64,000 bases of DNA, taken from assembly GCF_910596095.1 (NCBI RefSeq), contig NC_056536.1:15332791-15396790 (forward strand). The letters are read 5' to 3'. The DNA comes from Thunnus maccoyii. Its lineage: Eukaryota; Chordata; Actinopteri; Scombriformes; Scombridae. Shown piece after piece: positions 46,520 through 64,000 of this stretch (positions are counted from its first letter, which is position 1; the number at the start of each line of letters is the position of its first letter). Under the pieces are notes generated by a model. That model ran no database searches, had not been told where the DNA came from, and worked only from the letters and a program-made list of their open reading frames with translations. The position numbers and the translations under genes were made by a program.

Positions 46520-48399
46520 GAGGAAAGTAAAAATGATCAAACACGAATGGCCTCTGCTGGTTTGTTCATGTCAGGTGATTGAATTTGAATAGATCTTTAT
46601 TATCTATCTGCTCTATTATCAGCCTTCCTGTGTACCTGCCTACATAATTTGTTTGTTTATATGCTTCTTCAAGGAGGCTCTACAGTCCAATCGCACTGAA
46701 ACTCCAGATATAAGCAGGAAAAACTGCTCTTTCTTGTGTATTTGTGACATTAATATGATGAGTTTAGATTCATGATAAAGTGTGTATTTCACTATGATGT
46801 GACTGAAGCATCAATAAGACTCCAGCTTGACCTACTTTGACAAATTAACGTGAAGAATCTTGCATCCTCATTCATCCTTTCTGCACCATAAAAACAATAT
46901 TTAGGCTACACGTTTCCTTGCTCCCTACTGCACCCACTGCCCAAAAAGACGACCATCATGTGTTAAGCCTCCGCCTCACGGGTTGATCTGAGGCTCTGCG
47001 GGTAATCTCGTCAACAGATCAGAGACGTAGGGACTGAGCACAAAGCGGAGCTACGCCATCCACAGCCTAATGGGATTGGCCGTCATCAGTAGATGTGCTA
47101 CTGCAATTAGCTTGCTTGGAAGCGCTGGGGGATTTAGGCCTCAAGCGCCCTGCCCCAGGCAATTAGCACTACATGCTTAGGCAGAGTGACGTGAGCGTGA
47201 GGCTCAGTGTCTCAGGTCAGAACTGGGCTCCGACATGATGCTGAGGGTGACACAGTGAGAAAGAGAAAGTGATCTTTGTTTCTTAATGCAGTGACTGTGG
47301 ATACGGCATGTATGTCTAACTTTGCTTTCAGTTGTTTTTTATGTCTAGGGTCTAAAGTGAAACTGTGTAGATTTAGTTTTCCCCAGATGGGATTGAATTT
47401 GCTCCATTTGCACCTTTTAAAACATGACACAAAGATTTTAAATGGATTTGACATCATTTGAAGGCAGTGCTATAATCCTGAAATAGTATTTTTTTCTTTT
47501 TTTACAATCTTAACGTCACTAAATTGGATCTGTGACTGTCTGACTAGCTGAAGGATGGACAATTCTGTTAAAAATGCCTTTCAATAAACTCACAGAGAAG
47601 GTTATAAACATATGGGACCATTAAAGTAAAGTAAGAATCCAGTTACTGCCATCTTGTTTAGGCTGAACAGTCTGTGTTTATAAGATGTTATTTGATGAAA
47701 AAGCTACATGGGGTGAAATAGATACCCACAGCTGCCAGGTGTGTTTCCAAAACTGAAGCCCTATTAACAGATTGTACTACTGTTGATGCACTGCTAAAGT
47801 TGAACAAACACACCAGTGATTTCATTACACAGATAATTTGCACCATAATCACGGTGAAACTTCCAACACAAATACAAGAATCAGGATGCCAATTAAACTA
47901 ATTAATGTCATAAACAGCAGATGTCCTTTGCAGTCACATAACACACAGGTTGTATTAATACCACCTCCATGTATTGAAGCAATAAAGACTTGAAGTAGTA
48001 TAAATAAAATAAAATCATCCTTATTAATAAGTCAGTTAACGCAGCAGGAGCTGAAAAGCAATCAGTGGAAATCATCACAGCCAAGTGGTGACCTGCTTCT
48101 TCTACCATGTTGAAATTAAAGAGGTTTTTAAAGAGTCTGGTTAAGAGAAGGACGACAGCTTCAAAACATCGCAGACAAAAAACATTTCCAGCCCTCAGTA
48201 CAGTGACAGTCATGCAGTGTAAAACTTCACAGCACCATGACACTTTTCTGAGGCAATTTATGAGCAAACAGATGTGACTCTGGCTTCATTTGTCACCTGA
48301 CATTTTGCCTCTTTTAAGTCGAGGCCGCTGGTCTAAATTTTGCTATTTATATGTTGTGTTTACTTGTGTCTGATGTTTTATTTAGTATTTTATTTACAT

Positions 48400-48480
48400 C
48401 ATTTTTTGTGGCTGAAACTTCCCGCTCTGTGAAGCACATTGTGTTTCCACCTGGAATGAATAAAGTTTTGCTTTGCTTTA
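48400..48480. repeat. LINE 3'-tail-like sequence
   Basis: GTGAAGCACATTGTGTTTCC, then GGAATGAATAAAGTTTTGC resembles the 3' ends of fish non-LTR retrotransposons. No reverse-transcriptase part is present. Confidence 0.3.
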
Positions 48481-48740
48481 TTATTTTCAACTGTTCTGAG
48501 TCTGGTGTTAATAATAGAGTAACATGATCTCACCCTCATTTCTGCATCAAGCACTTTTTCAAGGTCAAGCAGAGTTTAGTTTAGTTTATTTTAGTTTAGT
48601 GTATTGCAGCCAATGCTTTTATTTTTAGAAGCCTCTCTGTTCAATCAGCTGATCTGATGATGAACTTTACTGACATCAGCAGCCAAACAAACTTCAACTG
48701 TGAACTAGAGCTGAGTATCATTCAAATGTTTCCATACCAG

Positions 48741-49068
48741 GGCTGTCATTAATGAATTTCTTTATTATAGATTAATCTGTTGGTTATTTTCTTGATTAAT
48801 CAAAAAGAATGTCAGTGAAAAATGTTGATTATTGGTTCCCAGAGCTCACAGTCACATCTTCAAAAGTCTTGTTTTGTCCAAAACCAAAAGATTCAGTTTA
48901 CTGTCATAGAAGACTAAAGAAACCAGAAAATATTCACATTTGAGAAGCTGGAATCAGAGAATTTAGACATTTTCTTCTTAAAAATGACTTAAATCAATTA
49001 TCAAAATATTTGTCGATTAATTTAATAGATAACAAATAATTGATTAATCGACTAATCATTGCTGCTCT
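48741..49068. mobile_element. Dispersed palindromic repeat, copy 5 (near full length)
   Basis: Starts AGGGCTGTCATTAATGAAT, ends GACTAATCATTGCTGCTCT. Internal AAAACCAAAAGATTCAGTTT and GAAGCTGGAATCAGAGAAT align with the copy at 42308. Confidence 0.6.
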
Positions 49069-49469
49069 ACTCACCAGTGATAATACTTCAATAACAGGTT
49101 TAATTCCTGACTTTTATTACCACAACAATACTTTTGTCAATACTAAACTATACTGAGCATATACTGAACACATTTTTCTACAAAACCACAAAATAAGCCA
49201 AACTTCTGTGTCCTTCCCTCCACTGTTAAGCTCCTCTCTTAATTAAAATTATTTTAAATAACTTTAAATACACATTCATCAAAAATGATCAATCATTTCC
49301 TCACATGTGTTTTGTTTTTTCTCACATTGTACTCTTCTCTTTGTACATTATAAGCACTACTGGATGTGTTCTGTGTAGTTTTGTGTACTTTAACTCATGT
49401 GTGTACAACGTCTTAATACTGCTGCTGATCTTTCATTCTTAATGTTCACGTTTTTATTGTGTATGTTAC

Positions 49470-49530
49470 ATTTTGTGCACACACTGCAAACCAATTTCCA
49501 TCTGGGTAAATAATAAAGTTAATCTAATAT
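49470..49530. repeat. LINE 3'-tail-like sequence
   Basis: CCAATTTCCATCTGGGTAAA, then TAATAAAGTTAATCTAATAT, a form common at the 3' ends of fish non-LTR elements. Isolated fragment. Confidence 0.3.
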
Positions 49531-50471
49531 ACTGTACCATGATCATAGCAAACATAAAAACATTGTAACATAAAAAACCTAATTACTACTGCGCATGCAT
49601 GAAAGCCATCTGATACATCTGCTACACGTGCAAAATCAGCTTTCTTATTTTGGGGCCACTGACGTTACCTAATTAAATCAAACAGCACTCTGTAGGCTTC
49701 TGACACAATTTGCTGGCCGAAATACAGAGCGGCAACTTATCTTCTGACTGAATTAGTAACCTCAAGTACAGCATCTCATTATAAGTCCTCTAACACGTTG
49801 GGCGGGAACCTTACAGTCCTGAAGGCAAGGCCCACTGACCTCCCCGCATCACCCGCATGAGGCTGACTGGTTCACAGATCTACTGCTCCAATCCAACCTC
49901 GACTCTGACTGACAGAAAACATGAATAATTTTGAGATGGTTTAAAGTATGTTGAATCCAAATCAAATCGATGCAGGTTATGTAACTTGAGAAACACCTTT
50001 AGATCATGTTATTGCCGAGGCCCTGTGATGCAGTGACAGTTGCTTTATTTAGCGGGCACCACACCACCTGGGATTTAAACGTCTTAACTATAAGAAGTTT
50101 ATGAGACCTTAATTCCTCCCTCCCTGCTCTGTCCATGTGACTGACGGTGTCAAGAGTCAAAAGTCCAGCAGGCAGCAAATACAATACGGAAGAAAAAACC
50201 CAGAGTCCAAAAGCACACTTTTATTCAAACTGATTTGAACCCACTCAGGTGTTGTCAAATATTCAAAAATGGTCATAATCATACATACACCGACAGACTG
50301 ACAGACTCTATGATGACAGGAAATACAGAGTGAACCGTTGTACTAAATGTATCACAGGTGTAGAAGAAGAAACACACAGAGAGTGAGACCACGATATAGT
50401 GTTTATCTTCTGCATATTTACACCCCATGTTGTACAATATGAGCACACACTCACCAGACACTTTATCAAAG

Positions 50472-50761
50472 TCACCTGTGCAGTCTAATGCAATACAGTA
50501 CAACAGTTATGCCATAAATTCTGCATTTAGTAAGTTTATACATTTTCAGTTTTTGTTGATATTGTCAGAAAGGTGATAATTCTACTTTATGTTTGTTATT
50601 GAGGCACCACCACCTACTGGGACCTTAATAATAATAAACATAAAGTGGAATTATCACCTTTTCTGACAATGTCAACAAAAACTGAAAATATAAAAGCTAA
50701 AGCTAAAATATACAATTTATGGCAGAACTGTTGTATTGGATTGTGTTAGACTGCACAAGTG
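50472..50761. repeat. Large inverted repeat (arms ~130 bp) upstream of gnat2
   Basis: Arm 1 is 50472-50600 and arm 2 is 50630-50761, separated by a ~29-nt loop containing CACCACCACCTACTGGGA. Matched words include GTGCAGTCTAA / TTAGACTGCAC, GCCATAAATT / AATTTATGGC, TTTTCAGTTTTTGTTGA / TCAACAAAAACTGAAAA and TTGTCAGAAA / TTTCTGACAA. A few mismatches and small indels occur, mainly around the GTATATTTTAGC part. It looks like a MITE or foldback element. It ends about 465 bp before the gnat2 start codon. Confidence 0.85.
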
Positions 50762-50869
50762 TTCCTGTGAATGTATATTTTGTGTATATGTGCAATCAAA
50801 TCAATAAACCCCATATTGAAGAACTGTTCATATCAGTATCACTGAGATGAAGTATGTGAGTGTGTTCCT

Positions 50870-51225
50870 TTTTTTCCTTTTCTTTACATCATTCACTATT
50901 GCCCTTATTAGGCTAATTGGATTGACTGGCCAATCAGGAAGAGGCACCTCCTAAATCAGGGTTTAAGCAGAGGGAATTAAAGGGTGGATCTCTGCTGGGC
51001 AGAGCTGCTGAATTGACTTGATCCTTGAGAGAGTCCCATCTGATCATCTAATCGAAAAGAGGCCAACAAAGCCAGGAAGGGTCAAGCACCTCCCTCCCAA
51101 TCCCCTTCCGCTTGGAAATCACCTTTCAGCACGATTAGTGCTGCACCCAGATTCTCTGCAGCTGCTCACAGAGAACCGTCAAAATTTCCATCCTTGAGGA
51201 TCTTGAGTTGCTGGAGGAAGAAAGC
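50870..51225 (+). promoter_or_regulatory. gnat2 proximal promoter candidate
   Basis: Region before the gnat2 start codon. It shows a CCAAT box (GGCCAATCAGG, 50928-50938), homeobox-type cores that CRX/OTX factors could bind (CTAATTGGATTG near 50913, CTAATCG near 51048, GATTAG at 51133-51138), and a nuclear-receptor half-site AAGGGTCA at 51077-51084. CRX and ROR/TR-type receptors are known regulators of cone genes. That these sites are used here is inference; no TATA box was seen. Confidence 0.4.
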
Positions 51226-57269
<6,044 letters not shown>

Positions 57270-59104
57270 GCAGCTCCAGAGTGAAAAGAGGTACGTGGTG
57301 ACCACATCACATCTCTCCCAGGGACTTTGTTGATACAGAGTAATGGGGTCCAGATGAGGCAGACCTCTTGGCAATTCAATTTAAACCTCACACAGCGAAT
57401 CATATCTGGCTGTCCTGTGTTGCCAAGCAACAACTTCTGGCCATAAGACGAGCTAACACAAACTCAAGCCACACAGAGAATTTAGTTGCTTTGTTGCTGC
57501 TAAGAATGAGGAAGATAATGAGAAGCAAAAAACGTTCCCTGTAGTGACTTGTGATTAAATGTCTCAATCAGTTCCTTTTCAAGCCGCAGGACAAGTTAGA
57601 AATAGTTTGAACCTTGCAACCTGCAGATGATGTAGCCCTTAATCTAGCAAAAATGTTAATGTTGATTTCTTATTTTCCTCTACTTTGCAGAACTCCCTTT
57701 CCTACCTTAACCCCTCACATATTGGCATTAACTGAGAAGTGTACTGATGGAGCAGAGGATCCTCAGTTTGTTGCGCTCATGCCATCGCTTCCATGCCAAG
57801 TCCTGGTCCTTGACTGCTCCTAGCACACCACCATCTTCAACAGTACATCCCTGCAACACAGCGCACGTCCAGCTGGGCTGACACAACCATCAAAGTCACC
57901 AGATCATTGTTGTGGACATACAGGTTTCTACAAGTTTTAAGATTCTTCAGATTTCTTGAGTACAGCATTCGTCCCACACCAGAAGCTTCTGGTGCAAAAC
58001 AATAAATCCGGGAGAAAATATTGATATTTTGAATAGCAACATTGCAACCTTGTTGTTCTTTTTGAGTACAGTAGTCTCTGTGTCTTGATTATAAAAACTG
58101 TAAAAAGTTCCTGAGTAAATATCTCAGATATTCCCAGTGCTTGCAGTGTATCCAGATTGCAAACCAAATTGTACATGTATCTAATCTAAATAGTGTTAAT
58201 GTATTCAACTCACTTAACATTTTAATGTGATGAATAAATTTCTGAAGGTCAAACATGGTAGAGAAACTTTGTACATAAGAGTAGATAATTCAATATATTT
58301 TGAAAGATAAATAATTCATAAATCTATATGAAATACAAGAGTGAGGGAAACATTAGAGGGATGATGCTTTATTATGAAAAGGGAATGAAAATCTACTGAG
58401 TTTGTCCTTTCTTATGAAATGTAGAGGCATGAAATAAAGATGCATTAACTTCACTTGTGTCTCTGTGTCTTTGCTGCAGAATCACACTCAGTCATTCACT
58501 GAATTATGTATATCGAATTAGGGGAAACGGGGCTGTCAACGCTGGGGGATTGCCGTGGGCTGTTTGTTGGAGACAATGTTGCTGTTATATAAGTTCCCTG
58601 TTCTTATCAGAGGGGAAATGGAAGCGTATGGAAGTTCATTAACAATAAACCTATTGAGAGAGCAAAACAAATTAAAGCGGTAATTAATCTGCGAGTTGAG
58701 ATTTAAAGATTGTGAGTGATTCATGAGGCGGCGAGCAAGGACAGAACTAAAAGTGGAATCAGTGTGTGGAGCAGATTTATATCACTAGAGAGGATTTATA
58801 TTATGAGATTTGAGCGAGAAGTAGAGCTTCCTCTGTTTACATTTTTAAAGTTGCATGTTCTCAGTTTTGGTGATTTCTATCACCAGCGAGTAAACGCCAG
58901 GACAAAGTAGAAATCCATTATCATTGTCATTCTGTTCATAACATCAGGCTTCTTCTCAGAGCGGTTCATTAGCCTTTCCATCTGTCAAAATTTTGACTGT
59001 GAAAACATGAAGTTTTATCCTTATAAGACCTGTACTTTTGAGCCTTTTATACAGAAAGTACACACATTCTGTTAAATCAGCTGGAGAAAACTGTCAGCGG
59101 CCTT

Positions 59105-59180
59105 TTTCTTACTGTCAACAAGTCCCATGATGAGACCAAAACTAACAATTAATTGATCCTACTAACAAGTATTTCATGTG
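59105..59180. repeat. Dispersed repeat shared with 35818
   Basis: TGTCAACAAGTCCCATGATG and AGACCAAAACTAACAATTAA match the stretch at 35850-35885. Confidence 0.4.
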
Positions 59181-61839
59181 TAGCCAATGCTTTACTTTAC
59201 ATAGCCTATTCCTCTGTGCCATTCAGCTCCATTGTTGTTTTCCAAAACCTATTAGAAACACATCAGTGAGCCAGCGCTCCTTCATTACGATGAACACAGA
59301 CGGTGGCGTTTATTTTTCCACATACAACGTCCTGCTGCCTTCAATACGTGCAACCAATCTGCAGCTAAAAATACACACAGTCCCCAAATAGACGACATAT
59401 TCCTGTTTGAAAGACGTTCGCTAAAAAACATCAGAACCCAGCTGTTTCAGGAAATTACTTACCCTTTTTAAAAGATGAAAGATTTCAATAAACATGCATG
59501 AAATGAGGATTTTAGGCTCAAAGGTTTTGTTGCATTTGATAAACTGTCCCCACATGCTCTCATGTTGACTTGTAGATTGATTATAGTTTGAATTAATTTT
59601 GTGACGACTCACGTATTTAATAAACTTGCATGGAGTTTTACTACAGAGGCAACATATAAGTCAATAAGGTCATACTGGTGAGCTGGGGCATGCTGGGCCC
59701 TCAGCTAAAACATACAGATGTGTCCCTTAAGTCTAAAAAAAATTAGTTTCCCCCATTTAAATTACCTCCTTGTACTGTTTGAGTGAGATGTTTTTATAAA
59801 TCGTCATAGTGGATTTCAACTGTTCGGTGCTGCCTGTGGTAAGATTTTGGTTTGGCATTTAAAAACAGAACAAAGGGGAGACAGCTTTGTGCCATCATTT
59901 AATGACGTTAAAATGAACCAATACAAATGCAGAGATTTAAAGTGGTATGTAAATGTCAGCTACCAGGCCTTCTCCGTGCAGGAAGTGACTGATCTAACCC
60001 AAACTGAGCTCCACTACGGTATATACAGTATCCACAACAGACTTCCTCAGCTACGGCCAAAGGACACAAATACAACCTCTGGCTATATCAAACTACTATC
60101 CCACTTTGCATGTTTGTGTGTTTTTATTTATTTACTGGTATCCATAGGAATAAAAAAAAATACCTTGAAAAAAAGGGAGGCTTCTATATCGAAAGTGAAT
60201 AATATTAGTCATATTTAAACTCCTATGGAAAGAAAAACAGAAAAATCAGGAAATCCCTTCACAAATTGATTTGCAGTGATGTCTCTTAAGTATAAAAATA
60301 TTGTTCAATCAATACAAGGTGGTGTAGTTAAAATTAAAATAACTATGTAGACAGCTGTGTTGCTAAATAATCCCCAGACCCAACAGGTTACGTTATATAC
60401 ATCAAAACTGCTCACACAAAACGTTTTTCTATACATAAGTTACGGCATTCACACATTCAAAAGTGGAAATACTATATAATCGCAACTCAAAAAAATTCAA
60501 ATAAAATATAACAAATGCAAATATTCAGTAAATGCAATGTGATACAGGCTTACAGCTATGAGAAGATGCAACACAAAACAAAAGTGAACTGGATTTACAT
60601 GTCAGCTGTTAAACTGTGAAATGCAGAAATGGATTTGATGAACAGCCAGTCTCCTTTGGTCCTTGTGCATATGGCAGACAAATTTTATAAATGTGTCAGC
60701 TGGATTTGAGAGATACTGGAGGGGCCTTCACCTGCCGGCCCCTCAGCGATGTAAATCTCAAGATTCCCTCACTAATTATATCCTCCCAGTATGCTCTGCA
60801 TCGTGAAATCTATTAAGACAAAAGTGATCATGGTAGCAAGTCCCCCAAATTGTGGAATTTATTGGTCCTGCACGCAGCATGGCCACCTGCTCAGTCCTTA
60901 GTAACACCTACTTTCCAATTCGCCCTCTGCAGACAAGATGTGCCAGCCCCGAAGTCCCGGTTCTCCTCCTGACACCTGCAAGGAAAATGATCATTAATAC
61001 TTATGATGACTAACGTTATGTGGAGCTTGAAATCATTTTTAGTATCATAGGAACCCTCTGATTACTTATTTGAAGCCTCTTAGTTCAAAAGAGATCTTCT
61101 AATATTGGTGTGACATGAGTCCGCCGCTGCTCTCCATGTTTTTCATGTTTTTGCACTAAACCGCTTCCCAGCCTCGTCTTTTAAGGTCTATTTTTGAGGA
61201 ATAAACAGTAATGACGCCTGGTCCATAAATACAAATATCTGAGCCACAGTTTATTTTTGTTTGTCCGTTTTCTTTTTTGAATGTGTATTCGTAGGTCTGT
61301 GTTTGCAAGAACTTTTAAATGTTTGTGTTCACATGGGAAAAGTCTGTAGGGGACATTGGTTGGGGGGGGTTGGAGGGTAAATGTGTGCTATTATGGTTAT
61401 TAAAAGGTGGGTTTGGGTTTTGTTTTATTCTCTTCTTTTTACTTTTGTGCTGGGGTTCAAAATGCTCTTCTGAAGTCAGTTCAAAAAACCCTATGGCGAC
61501 AGGAAATAATTAACTAATAGGAGGCATAGTAAATAAATAAAGAATAAAAAGCCCCTAAAAATGTAATTTATACAATTCATCATACGCTGTTAAAATAAAA
61601 CGTACATGGACATGCTACAGTGTGTCTCAAAATGCTGTAATGATATTTACGTCATGATTACATACAGAAGCAACAAACATGGCTGAAAGTTAAAATAATG
61701 CTACTGTCGACTCTGCTGTGGAGGAGTTAGTTCCTCCAGCAGGAGTAACATTTGTAGCAGTGGTTTGGTTATAAAAGGTCAGATCGACAACAAATCATGA
61801 CAATATGTAAGAAATGTAAGAAGATGGCAACACAACAAA

Positions 61840-61845
61840 TTTATT
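61840..61845 (-). other. Polyadenylation signal, gnai
   Basis: AATAAA on the minus strand about 60 nt after the gnai stop codon, followed by a GT-rich TTTGTTGTGTTG element. This implies a very short 3' UTR. Confidence 0.5.
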
Positions 61846-61905
61846 TCAACATTTCAAGCATCTCTCAGGTGAAAGTGGATGTGCTGACCTGCAGGGCCTG
61901 GAGAT

Positions 61906-63925
<2,020 letters not shown>

Positions 63926-64000
63926 TTAATTTTAGAGTTTTATGAGGATGAGCTTCCTCTTAAAAATCCAGGGCAAGAGCACAAACACACAAACACACAA

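Larger units (their letters stand above)
41891..50471. other. ampd2-gnat2 intergenic region
   Basis: About 8.6 kb between the divergent ampd2 and gnat2 genes. It contains palindromic repeats at 42308 and 48741, microsatellites at 46231 and 46496, and LINE-tail-like sequences near 48400 and 49470. Every open frame inspected lacks splice-supported homology or family motifs. I see no additional gene. Confidence 0.55.
57270..61905. other. Convergent intergenic region gnat2 / gnai
   Basis: 4.6 kb between two tail-to-tail G-alpha genes. The left part is gnat2 3' UTR and possibly a 3'-UTR intron (donor GAG/GTACGT near 57291, acceptor TTTGCAG near 57690). Plus-strand AATAAA hexamers occur at 58233-58238 and near 58434, the latter followed by a GT-rich stretch. 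A repeat shared with 35818 lies at 59105-59180. No gene is recognised in the rest. Confidence 0.5.

Noticed and set aside
50472-50761. Inverted repeat read as a microRNA precursor
   Set aside because: The stem is far longer than a typical vertebrate pre-miRNA and looks like a MITE. I know of no conserved miRNA here.
59847-60218. 123-codon plus-strand frame between gnat2 and gnai
   Set aside because: One hydrophobic stretch near its end but no recognisable domain; it ends in A-rich sequence and lacks a gene context.

Overview
The window is vertebrate nuclear DNA, almost certainly from a ray-finned and probably percomorph fish. Every gene is split by GT-AG introns. Long (CA)n tracts, hAT-type MITEs and Tc1-like remnants fill the introns and gaps, and the proteins match fish and mammalian orthologues exon by exon. 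There is no operon structure, CRISPR array, rRNA or tRNA that I can support.

Layout, left to right: (1) 1-3116, + strand, last five exons of the ATP synthase peripheral-stalk subunit b gene (atp5pb). (2) 4448-12299, +, a complete 19-coding-exon eps8l3 gene (predicted 676 aa; PTB, proline-rich linker, SH3, C-terminal SAM-like domain). (3) 13108-16542, -, a complete eight-exon mu-class glutathione S-transferase (219 aa). (4) 20803-41469, -, a complete 18-exon AMP deaminase 2 gene (830 aa) with an 11.6 kb first intron. (5) 51226-57269, +, a complete eight-exon gnat2 gene, cone transducin alpha (350 aa). (6) 61906-63866, -, the last three exons of an inhibitory G-alpha gene in the gnai3 position; the rest lies beyond the right edge.

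Read from right to left, the block gnai3 / gnat2 / ampd2 / gstm / eps8l3 has the same order and relative orientation as human 1p13.3. This supports the orthology calls. The proteins do not form a pathway: subunit b is mitochondrial, Eps8L3 is an actin/Rac-signalling adaptor, GSTM detoxifies, AMPD2 serves purine balance, and the two G-alpha genes are old tail-to-tail duplicates with identical coding lengths in their last three exons.

The strongest oddity is in the Gi gene: its C-terminus reads E-I-G-L-Y instead of the family's E-C-G-L-Y, so the cysteine that pertussis toxin modifies is isoleucine. Other items worth a look are a ~130-bp-arm inverted repeat just upstream of gnat2, two hAT MITEs in one ampd2 intron (one within 12 nt of a 5' splice site, with its target-site duplication copying the donor sequence), a ~480-bp foldback in an eps8l3 intron, and an N-terminal extension in fish Eps8L3. 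Exon borders were set by hand from splice dinucleotides, reading phase and family alignment from memory; no search was run.
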